A stretch of DNA of 9,373 nucleotides from an uncultured Alphaproteobacteria bacterium (GTDB lineage Bacteria > Pseudomonadota > Alphaproteobacteria > Rickettsiales > UBA1997): NCBI GenBank assembly GCA_903837365.1, contig CAILUF010000270.1, positions 1 to 9,373 on the forward strand, given 5' to 3'. Below are positions 1 through 7,442 of the stretch, piece by piece (position 1 is the stretch's first letter; each line of letters begins with the position of its first letter). The notes beneath the pieces are model-generated. The model was not told the DNA's origin and made no database searches. It worked only from the letters and a program-made list of their open reading frames with translations. A program made the position numbers and the translations under genes.

Positions 1-2271
1 AGATGATTGGGAATTTTCTGTCCTCTGACTTAACTCATCATTTCGCTCTTTATCGCCAGAAGAATTATCGTCAAGAGAACTATCGCTAGGAGAATCTACT
101 TTTGGAGGAGTTGCTTCTTGGGGATTTCTTTGTAAATCCGTTTCTTGGGGAATTGAATATAAATCTAATTTTCTAGGGGTCATTTCTGTTAGATCGCTAG
201 ACGATTCTTGAGGATCAGGATTTGGAGTTGCTAAAACTTTCTCCAAATTTGCAGGCGCTTCAAGAGTTTGATTTGATTTCTTAGGAGTACGCACGCTGTA
301 TTCAGTTACTAATTCCCCGCTTACATCTTCAACAGCTACTTTTTTGTTTTTGTTTTCAAATTGTTGAGTAACTATTTTTAAAAATCCCCTCATTAATCCA
401 GTAGCGACTGCCGTAATTGCAGTAATAGCAACTGCATTGGCAACTCTTGATTTATAAGTTTCTTCATCATCTCTAGAGGTGGTAATTCCTTGAATTATAG
501 ATTGATATAGAGCAACAAAAGCAAAACCTCTTATTCCTTCATGAAGAGCCGATGGCAATGAATCATAACTTTTTTTAATAGATGCAATGTAGCTATTTTT
601 TAATGCTAATTGTTGGGTTGAATTTATAAATGATTTTGAAGTTTTGTTAACTTTGGCAATTTTAAATAAACCATTTGCCAATTGTGCACTTCCTAAACCA
701 ATAAGCGATTTTTCAACATTATCACTAAATAAAAATAATGAACCTAATCTTGCAGATTGATCGCCAGCTGATAGAATAAAATTCTGCTCTTCAGGAGAAA
801 GAGCTCTAAAAACGTTATTATAGCTTAAGCTAGTTTTAAAAATTGCACTAAAAAAAGCAGGGGGAACTTCAATTAAAAAATTTTTTAAAATTTTATTTTC
901 AAATTCCGAAAGTGAATAACTTGCGTCACTCTTGTGATCCAATATTGCAGTTTCATCAGGATTAACTGATTCGGGATTTGCATCGACTAAAGTTTCATTT
1001 ACCTCAGAAATATTTTGCGGGGAGCTTAGATAAACTTCTGCAAAACTTGTTTGACTAGGTTCAATATTTACAGTCGCATTATCAGTAACACAGGCATCTG
1101 TTGCAATTGAAGATGAGTTAATTGGAGCAACGCACAACTCTACAAGATCTCTGCTGTATATTGTATCGCAATCAACATTACTAGACAAATTAGTTTTTTT
1201 ATTCAAATCAGCTTGGATAACTGAAAGCATATTATCAAAAACAAAAATTTTTCCTTGGTTTAATTTCCGAGACATTGATTGATTGCCATCAATTATCGAA
1301 GCATCGATCCCCTTGCTATTTAATTCGCTAATAAATTGGGATATCTCTTTTGTTCTTGCAAAGCCATCAAGAAATTTTTTAGAAAATTCTTTTAAAATAT
1401 CATCTTGAGATTTTACAACCTGTAAATCGCCATATGATTGATTATCGCTTTTAGGGAAATCCTCAATTGCAAAAAAATCAGTTATATTGCATTTGTCACT
1501 TTTAGAACTTAGACTTAGAGCTAATGATGATGAAGAAAATTCACTAACAGTTTGGTTCAACGAATCAGCTATTTCATTGAATTTTAAAAGCGAAATTTTT
1601 CGCAATGAACTTGAGCTATTTTGCGAATCTAGACGCAAAGAGGCATCAATCACAAATCTATCCAAACACTCATCGACTGAATCCTTGATAATTCTTGCCT
1701 CTTGAGGATTTAATCTACTAAGGTCTATATGACCACAATCACTCCCCGAAACTTCCTCAAATGCCTTTAAAGCAAATGCTGATTGATCTGCTGAAAATTG
1801 ACTTACTCCATCTTGATAAACTTCACTATCTCCGCTAACAATTCCAAAATTTACAACTGGCTTTCCATCGATTCTTGGGAGTTTAATCATATTACCAAGC
1901 GCATATTTATCGCCATCTGGAGAAGTTATTATTCCACCTTGAATTGCATCATGATTTCCTTGAATTAACTTTAAAAGAGAATTTTCTAAAAAAGTTTTTT
2001 GAGTGGAGTTTAAAGTTTTTTCTTGATCAATATTGTAATTACCTTCGGAAGTTTCCTTAAGTGGAAAAAATGCCAAATTAGCTAGAGTTAGATTGCTCGA
2101 AACCCCTAATTTATATTGCAAATTTTCTAATATTAGATTTACAGAGGAAATATAATCGGCTGGATTTTCATAGCCACTTACTTGAGATACTTGCTCTTTA
2201 AATTCATCGATTGCTTGTTGAATTGATAAGGGCTGAGTTGATGAAGATTGATTTAAACTTGGATTAAACAT
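1..2271 (-). CDS. Large unrecognised Ser/Asp/Gln-rich protein, C-terminus cut off by window edge
   Basis: I translated the minus strand from the ATG at 2271-2269. It stays open for 757 codons to base 1 with no stop, so the C-terminus lies outside the window. I recognise no family. The N-terminus (MFNPSLNQSSSTQPLSIQQ) has no signal peptide. Residues about 1-450 look soluble and are rich in Ser, Asp, Gln and Asn. Two hydrophobic segments follow at about 582-597 (GFAFVALYQSIIQGIT) and 610-634 (starting VANAVAITAITAVATG), separated by a charged RDDEE stretch; they could be a membrane hairpin or buried helices. From about residue 640 the chain is Pro/Ser/Glu/Asp-rich and probably disordered, with the tripeptide PQE at 687, 708 and 717. 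No Shine-Dalgarno is visible before the ATG, but no other start precedes it in frame nearby. Size, low complexity and lack of a recognised domain would fit a lineage-specific surface or effector protein, but that is speculation. The reading frame is secure; the function is unknown. Confidence 0.85.
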   Translation of the reverse strand, partial: MFNPSLNQSSSTQPLSIQQAIDEFKEQVSQVSGYENPADYISSVNLILENLQYKLGVSSNLTLANLAFFPLKETSEGNYNIDQEKTLNSTQKTFLENSLLKLIQGNHDAIQGGIITSPDGDKYALGNMIKLPRIDGKPVVNFGIVSGDSEVYQDGVSQFSADQSAFALKAFEEVSGSDCGHIDLSRLNPQEARIIKDSVDECLDRFVIDASLRLDSQNSSSSLRKISLLKFNEIADSLNQTVSEFSSSSLALSLSSKSDKCNITDFFAIEDFPKSDNQSYGDLQVVKSQDDILKEFSKKFLDGFARTKEISQFISELNSKGIDASIIDGNQSMSRKLNQGKIFVFDNMLSVIQADLNKKTNLSSNVDCDTIYSRDLVELCVAPINSSSIATDACVTDNATVNIEPSQTSFAEVYLSSPQNISEVNETLVDANPESVNPDETAILDHKSDASYSLSEFENKILKNFLIEVPPAFFSAIFKTSLSYNNVFRALSPEEQNFILSAGDQSARLGSLFLFSDNVEKSLIGLGSAQLANGLFKIAKVNKTSKSFINSTQQLALKNSYIASIKKSYDSLPSALHEGIRGFAFVALYQSIIQGITTSRDDEETYKSRVANAVAITAITAVATGLMRGFLKIVTQQFENKNKKVAVEDVSGELVTEYSVRTPKKSNQTLEAPANLEKVLATPNPDPQESSSDLTEMTPRKLDLYSIPQETDLQRNPQEATPPKVDSPSDSSLDDNSSGDKERNDELSQRTENSQSS

Positions 2272-2307
2272 TTTTTTTATTTTTTAATTATTAAATAACC
2301 ATGTTTA

Positions 2308-2336
2308 TTAATAAATAAATGTTTTTTAAGTTTCAA
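2308..2336 (-). promoter_or_regulatory. Candidate promoter for the large unknown gene
   Basis: On the minus strand, TTGAAA (2336-2331) is followed after 17 bases by TATTAA (2313-2308), about 37 bases before the ATG at 2271. This resembles a sigma-70 type promoter, but DNA this AT-rich gives such matches by chance. It would allow expression independent of trpE. Confidence 0.3.
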
Positions 2337-2462
2337 TAGATATTTTATTTTTTTTATCTTTTATTATTTGCCACTTCAACTTTAAAAATGAAGTTAGAAT
2401 GGCTAATTCGTATACTTACAATTTTAGAATTGAAATGCTATTAAATCATATTCAAATAATTA

Positions 2463-2493
2463 ATTTAAAAGCTTATGAAGACAAGATGAGCTT
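2463..2493 (-). terminator. Weak candidate terminator after trpE
   Basis: About 20 bases beyond the trpE stop, the minus strand reads AAGCT (2493-2489), a 15-base loop, AGCTT (2473-2469), then a short T-rich run (TTTAAATT). The stem is only 5 bp, so this is a tentative call. Confidence 0.2.
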
Positions 2494-2510
2494 GAAAAAA
2501 TTTAGGTAAA

Positions 2511-4025
2511 TTATTTTTGATTTGAAAGTGAATTAGACAGCAATTCGCAAGCTTTTATCAATGCTTGCGCTTTATTTAAAGTTTCTTGATATTCGAACTG
2601 AGGATTAGAATCAAAAACTACTCCAGCTCCGGAATGAAGATAAATTTTATGATTTTTTATCAATGCCGATCTTAGGGTAATACAGGTTTCCATATCGCCA
2701 TTACTGGCAAAATAACCAACACATCCCGAATAAAAACTGCGTTTAATTTTTTCCAACTCTTCAATAATTGCCATCGCTCTGATCTTTGGAGCGCCACTTA
2801 CCGTTCCTGCGGGAAACGCTGAAATCAAAACGTTAAGCGCATCGAATTTTGGATCGATAACACCTTCAACATTCGATGAAATATGCATAACATGTGAATA
2901 ATTTTCGATAATCATTTTTTTAGTAACAACCACCGAACCAGCTTTGGCAACCGCTCCCAAATCATTTCTAGCTAGATCAATTAACATTAAATGCTCAGCA
3001 ACTTCTTTTTCATCATTGAGTAATTCATTGGCAATAAGTTTATCTTCAGCCTCATCCTTACCTCTTTTTCTTGTTCCAGCTAATGGACGAACCGTAACTT
3101 TTTGATCATGCTTAGAAACCATGATTTCAGGACTCGAACCGCATAAAACAAAATCGTCAAATTGTAAATAAAATAAAAATGGCGAAGGATTAATTGATCT
3201 TAACGCTCGATAAAATTCAAATTCATCAATTTTAGGAAAATCACTTGCAAATCTTTGCGAAGGTAACACTTGAAAAATATCGCCAGCAACGATGTATTCC
3301 CTAGCTTTTTCAACCATCTTACAATATTGCTCTTTGCTGTAATTTGCCTGAAAATTAAATCCTTGAAAATCAGTAATATCGCTTGAATTATTTACAACAA
3401 TTTCATTTAAAATTTTTTCAACATTTTCAATTTTAGAGCGTAAAATTTCGAAATCCTCATGCCTTTCATAGCTTGGCGCGCATATCAAAACGCAATCATA
3501 AAAATTATCAAAAATTAACAAGATTTGTGGACGCATAAAAATGCTATCAGGAATTTGCAATGGATCTTCTAAATTAAAATTCGGCAAATTTTCCATCAAC
3601 CTAACCATGTCGTAACCCATATATCCAAAAATACCCGCACACATCCCCGGAAGCTCTTTGCCATGATAATTAAATTTACTAAAATCTATTTTTGAGTGAT
3701 TAATTAATTGACGCAAATTTTCTAAAGCATCGCCACTTTGTAAAGTAAAATTATTTGGATTTTTGGAAAAATCATGATTAATAAATGAGTGCTCATCTTT
3801 ACAACGCCATACGATATCAGGCATGAAACCGATAATTGAAAATCTGCCTTTTTTTTGATCATTATCAGCTGATTCAAATAAAAAAACATGATCTTTAAAA
3901 TGTTTTTTGATTTTCAAAAAAGCTAAAATAGGCGTTAAAACATCGCTAGAAATTTTTTTATAAACTAGCGATGAGTTACCATCAGAGTAAGTATCTAGCC
4001 ATTCTTCTTTGCTAAAATTATACAT
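2511..4025 (-). CDS. trpE: Anthranilate synthase component I
   Basis: TrpE converts chorismate to anthranilate, the first committed step of tryptophan synthesis. It uses ammonia delivered by the glutamine amidotransferase TrpG. The 504-residue length is normal. The N-terminal domain has the tryptophan-binding motif FLFESA (48-53, Ser52 conserved) followed by GRFSIIG, so feedback inhibition by tryptophan is probably retained. The C-terminal chorismate-binding domain has GSSPE (296-300), [19 protein letters not shown] (348-355), SHVMH (377-381) and [10 protein letters not shown] (405-414), ending in GAGVV-type catalytic-core sequence. [10 protein letters not shown] favours TrpE over PabB, which usually has a PGGSITGAPK-like version. 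The ATG overlaps the ppiD stop by one base (TAATG), which suggests translational coupling and fixes the start. No trpG or other trp gene follows in the window, so the amidotransferase must be encoded elsewhere or the enzyme must work with free ammonia. All visible motifs are intact. Confidence 0.96.
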   Translation of the reverse strand: MYNFSKEEWLDTYSDGNSSLVYKKISSDVLTPILAFLKIKKHFKDHVFLFESADNDQKKGRFSIIGFMPDIVWRCKDEHSFINHDFSKNPNNFTLQSGDALENLRQLINHSKIDFSKFNYHGKELPGMCAGIFGYMGYDMVRLMENLPNFNLEDPLQIPDSIFMRPQILLIFDNFYDCVLICAPSYERHEDFEILRSKIENVEKILNEIVVNNSSDITDFQGFNFQANYSKEQYCKMVEKAREYIVAGDIFQVLPSQRFASDFPKIDEFEFYRALRSINPSPFLFYLQFDDFVLCGSSPEIMVSKHDQKVTVRPLAGTRKRGKDEAEDKLIANELLNDEKEVAEHLMLIDLARNDLGAVAKAGSVVVTKKMIIENYSHVMHISSNVEGVIDPKFDALNVLISAFPAGTVSGAPKIRAMAIIEELEKIKRSFYSGCVGYFASNGDMETCITLRSALIKNHKIYLHSGAGVVFDSNPQFEYQETLNKAQALIKACELLSNSLSNQK

Positions 4026-5947
4026 TAATTTTTTTCTTTTTGTCTAAATATTTTTTCATTAACTTCTACCGGATATTTTTTCAAAAGATAGTTGTTAAAT
4101 TGCTGCATAATATCCGAACGAAACATTTGCTGACTTGATTTGGCAACTTGTTCAACAATATCTTTGCTAATTAATGGTTTTTTAACTTCACGCAAAATTG
4201 CTACTGCATAACCACCTGCTTCAGATATAGCTCCCGAGCTTTTATTAACATCGATTGTAAAAATTTTCTCAAGTAAAGGACTGCGATATGGAAATTGCTG
4301 ACCTTGATAATTTATCACAAAAGTGCGAGGCATTATACGATTTTTTTCAAATTTAAGTTTATGTTTAGTCGCAATTTTTGCAGGATTATCGAGATTTTCA
4401 CCAACCTCATCAGCAACTTCTTGAGCATAGGCTATCAAGGCTTCTTGCTTTTTATCAGATTGCAATTTGGTAGAAATCATTCTGCTAACTTTTGTCAATT
4501 CTTCAGTTTTGCTCGCAACTATTTCATCAAGCTGAATTGCATAATATGAATCCTTAGCTGGCGAATTAAACAATTTAGAAGCTTGTCCTTTTTTTAAAGC
4601 AAAACTATTTTTGGCAATTTCTTTGGCGTCTTCCCCAAAAATTTCTCGTCCTCCTTCATCCTTGCCAGTATCGTCAATATTAGCTTTAAGAATTGTGGTA
4701 TTAATTTTATTTTTAATTAAAGAATCACTTAGCGAATTACTAGCAATTAATGCCGAATCTAACTCAACAATTTTTTTCTCAAATGCACCATTTTGTTTAC
4801 CTTCAAGTAATTTTTGTTTTATTTCTTCACGAACTTCTGCCAATGATTTAGTTGCGGATTTGTTAATGGCGTTAAGTAAGAATATGTGGAAACCAAGTTG
4901 ACTTTTAACTGGCTGGCTTATTTCATTTACTGCCAAATTAAATGCTGGCTCGATTGTCTGAGGTAATAATTGTTTTTTACCAGTGTTGCTCAAAGTAATT
5001 TCTTTAAGATTCTTTTTTTGTAACTCTTTTGCTAAATTTGCAAATTCATCCTTAAGCTTGTCCTTGCTGGTTTTTTTGAGTTTTTCTGCAAAATCTTTAG
5101 CGCTCTGCTCTTTGTCAAAAACTATATGATAGAAATCACGGGTTTCAGGCAATTGATATAAATTTTTATTTTTTTCATAATCACTAGCAATTTCCTCATC
5201 CTTGATTTCAATGCTTTGCGCCAAATCTTTTGCGTTAATTTTAACATATGAAATTCTACGGATTTCGGGTAAGGTGAATTGTTTTTTATTATCAGCGTAA
5301 TATTTTTCGATTTCATTTTGAGTAACATTGGCAATGTTTTTAACATCTTTTTCATTTAAAGAAATTAGATCAACGACTCTTTTTTCATCATTAAATTCGA
5401 TTACATCAATTATTTTTTTAGAACTAACCGGAGCAGCAATTTCCATGGTTTGCAAGATCATCATCATCGAAACTTGATTGATAATTTCATTAACATAAAG
5501 ATCTTCGTTAATTCCATTTCTTTTTAAAAATTCTTTAAATTTTTCTTGACTAAATTTACCAGTCGCATCGCTGAAATTCTTATCTTTAGCAATATTTTCC
5601 AATACAACTTTTTTGCTTGCGGTGATGTTAAATTCATGAGATAAATTTTTAACCATTTGCTGATTAATAATTCGCCCTAAACTATCGGAAGTAAATTGCT
5701 CAGAATCAAGATAGGCAAGAGCTTGCTCGTTATTACCGTAGGAATTAATAATCATTTCACGATTTTCTTTCATGGCCTTTTGTAAAGTTGAATAACTTAT
5801 TTTTTTACTGCCTATTTTTGCTACCCAACTTGTTGAGCCACCCAAAATAAAACTACTCACTCCAAAAAAAATGAAGCTTAGAGCAACAATACCCAATACT
5901 ACTTTAAACGCCAAATTATTGGTAAGTTTACGAAATGATTTCATCAT
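4025..5947 (-). CDS. ppiD: Membrane-anchored periplasmic foldase, PpiD/SurA-type peptidylprolyl isomerase
   Basis: PpiD-type proteins sit in the inner membrane facing the periplasm and assist folding of newly exported proteins. This 640-residue protein has a short basic N-terminus (MMKSFRKLTNN), one membrane segment at about 14-36 (FKVVLGIVALSFIFFGVSSF) acting as uncleaved anchor, and a SurA-N-like helical chaperone region at about 40-220. A parvulin-like domain follows at about 266-362 (PETRDFYHIVF to GFHIFLLNAI), then a long charged C-terminal region. The parvulin part looks degenerate: the usual glycine-rich GGxLGWF-like segment between these motifs is not evident, so it may be a chaperone without isomerase activity, as known for other family members. 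Length is close to the family norm of about 620-640. Two ATGs in tandem (5947 and 5944) are both possible starts; no clear Shine-Dalgarno separates them. It is the first gene of a two-gene unit with trpE, an arrangement common in alphaproteobacteria. Confidence 0.88.
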   Translation of the reverse strand: MMKSFRKLTNNLAFKVVLGIVALSFIFFGVSSFILGGSTSWVAKIGSKKISYSTLQKAMKENREMIINSYGNNEQALAYLDSEQFTSDSLGRIINQQMVKNLSHEFNITASKKVVLENIAKDKNFSDATGKFSQEKFKEFLKRNGINEDLYVNEIINQVSMMMILQTMEIAAPVSSKKIIDVIEFNDEKRVVDLISLNEKDVKNIANVTQNEIEKYYADNKKQFTLPEIRRISYVKINAKDLAQSIEIKDEEIASDYEKNKNLYQLPETRDFYHIVFDKEQSAKDFAEKLKKTSKDKLKDEFANLAKELQKKNLKEITLSNTGKKQLLPQTIEPAFNLAVNEISQPVKSQLGFHIFLLNAINKSATKSLAEVREEIKQKLLEGKQNGAFEKKIVELDSALIASNSLSDSLIKNKINTTILKANIDDTGKDEGGREIFGEDAKEIAKNSFALKKGQASKLFNSPAKDSYYAIQLDEIVASKTEELTKVSRMISTKLQSDKKQEALIAYAQEVADEVGENLDNPAKIATKHKLKFEKNRIMPRTFVINYQGQQFPYRSPLLEKIFTIDVNKSSGAISEAGGYAVAILREVKKPLISKDIVEQVAKSSQQMFRSDIMQQFNNYLLKKYPVEVNEKIFRQKEKN

Positions 5948-5977
5948 GTTAATTATGATTAATTGTTAATTATTACT

Positions 5978-6003
5978 AACTAATTTTAATAAGTTAATTA
6001 GTT
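5978..6003. repeat. Inverted repeat in the ppiD leader region
   Basis: AACTAATT (5978-5985) and AATTAGTT (5996-6003) are perfect 8-base arms around 10 bases. TTACTA just outside the left arm also matches TAGTAA farther out on the right (6012-6017). If the candidate promoter at 6019-6048 is real, the repeat lies in the ppiD 5' leader, where it could be an operator or RNA hairpin. It contains almost only A/T, so chance is a serious alternative. Confidence 0.35.
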
Positions 6004-6018
6004 TTTATTTTTAGTAAA

Positions 6019-6048
6019 ATTTTATTTTTCCAATTCAACCAATAACAA
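6019..6048 (-). promoter_or_regulatory. Candidate promoter for the ppiD-trpE unit
   Basis: The minus strand has TTGTTA (6048-6043), an 18-base spacer and TAAAAT (6024-6019), about 70 bases before the ppiD start. These give 4/6 and 5/6 matches to sigma-70 boxes. The gap 5948-6154 must hold promoters for both ppiD and the divergent lysC. For lysC I see TTGAGA at 6092-6097 but no convincing -10 box at the right spacing. Confidence 0.35.
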
Positions 6049-6154
6049 AAATTTACTGCAAGGGCTTTTTTAAATTTGTTTAAAATTTTACTTGAGAATT
6101 TTTTTTTTATGTAAAAAATGATAACTCAATTAAAAAAAATTTTGCAAATGCATT

Positions 6155-7393
6155 ATGCTCATTGTCCAAAAATTCGGGGGAACTTCTGTTGGTGATATTT
6201 CGCGCATTAAAAATGTTTCGAAAAAAGTTAAAGCAGAACTTGATAAAAAAAATAAAGTAATTGTCGTGGTTTCGGCAATGTCTGGCGTTACTAATCAGTT
6301 AGTGGAATATTGCAATCAAGTTTCAACTCTTACTGATAACGAAGCGCTTAGCGAATATGATTCAATCGTTGCAACTGGCGAGCAAGTTACTTGCGGACTA
6401 CTTGCTCTTGAATTGCAATCGATGGGCTATAAAGCTCGTTCCTTCTTAGGTTTTCAGATTCCAATTATCACCGATAGCGTTCACAGCAAAGCTAGAATCG
6501 AAGAAATTAATGGTGAATTTTTACTAAAATCTTTAGAGCAATTTGATGTTATTGTTATCGCTGGATTTCAAGGACTTAATTCAAAAACCAATCGTCTTAG
6601 CACTCTTGGACGTGGTGGATCAGACACTTCTGCAGTTGCAATTGCAGCATCTGTGAAAGCTGATCTTTGTGATATTTATACTGATGTTGACGGAGTATAC
6701 ACTACCGATCCTCGCATTACCGATAAAGCTCGTCGTTTAAAAAAAGTTACCTATGAAGAAATGCTTGAAATGGCTTATAGCGGATCGAAAGTTTTACAAA
6801 CTAGATCGGTTGCTATGGCTATGGCTCATAATGTGCGAGTTAGGGTGTTATCATCTTTTGGTGAAGTCAATGAATCTTGTGGAACAATTTTAGTTAACAA
6901 TAATGAGGAAATTATGGAACGCCGTTTAATTACAGGAATTAGTTACAGCAAAAGTGATGTTCGATTAACTTTAATGAAAATGCCTGATCATCCAGGATTA
7001 TCTGCAACGATATTTGGAGCACTTGCCAATCGCGAAGTTAATGTCGACATGATTGTTCAAAATATTTCTGCTGATGGAAAATTTATCGATATTACTTTTA
7101 CAGCCAGTAAGGACGAGCTTGAACGTGCAAAATTAGCAATCGAATCAATCAAGGAAGAAGTTAAATTTAGCGAATTAAAAATTGACGATAACATCGCCAA
7201 AATTTCGGTTATAGGTGTAGGTATGATTAGTCATTCAGGAGTAGCTCACACAATGTTTAAAACTTTGGCTGACAAAGGAATTAATCTACTTTTAATTTCA
7301 ACTTCAGAAATAAAAATTTCAGTTTTAATTGCTAAAGAATATGGCGAATTAGCAGTAAGAGTTCTCCACGATGCTTATGGATTGGAAAATTAA
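6155..7393 (+). CDS. lysC: Aspartate kinase
   Basis: LysC phosphorylates aspartate to 4-phosphoaspartate, the entry step to diaminopimelate/lysine, threonine and methionine. In a reduced-genome bacterium its main use may be diaminopimelate for peptidoglycan. The 412-residue protein has the kinase domain at about 1-245: KFGGTSV (6-12), VVVSAMSGVTNQL (37-49), STGE-like VATGEQ (72-77), LGRGGSDTSA (151-160), YTDVDGVYTTDPR (175-187) and the EMAYSGSKVLQTRSV segment (205-219). Two ACT domains follow, about 266-335 and 346-412, including ISTSEIKISVLI, typical of feedback-sensitive monofunctional aspartokinases inhibited by lysine and/or threonine. Length matches the usual 400-415. ATG at 6155 gives the family-typical start IVQKFGGTS; an ATG seven bases earlier is out of frame. 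No strong Shine-Dalgarno is present. It is divergent from ppiD and convergent with metG, so it is probably transcribed alone. No homoserine dehydrogenase domain is fused. Confidence 0.97.
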   Translation: MLIVQKFGGTSVGDISRIKNVSKKVKAELDKKNKVIVVVSAMSGVTNQLVEYCNQVSTLTDNEALSEYDSIVATGEQVTCGLLALELQSMGYKARSFLGFQIPIITDSVHSKARIEEINGEFLLKSLEQFDVIVIAGFQGLNSKTNRLSTLGRGGSDTSAVAIAASVKADLCDIYTDVDGVYTTDPRITDKARRLKKVTYEEMLEMAYSGSKVLQTRSVAMAMAHNVRVRVLSSFGEVNESCGTILVNNNEEIMERRLITGISYSKSDVRLTLMKMPDHPGLSATIFGALANREVNVDMIVQNISADGKFIDITFTASKDELERAKLAIESIKEEVKFSELKIDDNIAKISVIGVGMISHSGVAHTMFKTLADKGINLLLISTSEIKISVLIAKEYGELAVRVLHDAYGLEN

Positions 7394-7442
7394 TTTTTTA
7401 AATTAACTAAAATTATTCAAAAAATAATTAAAGCTAATAAAA
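7394..7442. other. Convergent lysC/metG gap with A/T-only inverted repeats
   Basis: This 49-bp gap separates the two converging stop codons. TTAATTT/AAATTAA (7390-7396 and 7400-7406) and AATTATT/AATAATT (7411-7417 and 7423-7429) could form small hairpins on either transcript. They contain no G-C pairs and no clear T tract follows, so a two-way terminator is possible but weakly supported. Confidence 0.3.

Larger units (their letters stand above)
2272..2510. other. Gene-free gap between trpE and the large unknown gene
   Basis: About 240 bp with no supportable reading frame, tRNA or other RNA gene. It contains two small inverted repeats: AAGCT/AGCTT at 2469-2493, and ACTTCA/TGAAGT at 2373-2378 and 2389-2394. 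It also holds the candidate promoter at 2308-2336. In many alphaproteobacteria trpG would begin right after trpE, but nothing here resembles the start of a glutamine amidotransferase. Confidence 0.6.

Noticed and set aside
1487..1705. 72-codon plus-strand open frame
   Set aside because: It lies opposite the long minus-strand reading frame, has no recognisable domain and no promoter or ribosome-binding site; a shadow frame.
2511..4025. Alternative call as PabB (aminodeoxychorismate synthase)
   Set aside because: [10 protein letters not shown], the N-terminal FLFESA tryptophan-site motif and the position after ppiD all favour TrpE.
4295..4901. Two plus-strand open frames (4295-4549 and 4611-4901) opposite ppiD
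   Set aside because: They are antisense to a well-supported gene and their hydrophobic or Ser-rich composition is what the reverse of Lys/Asp/Asn codons produces.
5122..5355. 77-codon minus-strand frame within ppiD
   Set aside because: A different frame of the same strand inside the ppiD coding region, rich in Lys/Met/Ile with no family resemblance.
6148..6157. ATG at 6148 as an earlier lysC start
   Set aside because: It is seven bases upstream and out of frame with the aspartokinase; only the ATG at 6155 yields the conserved N-terminus.
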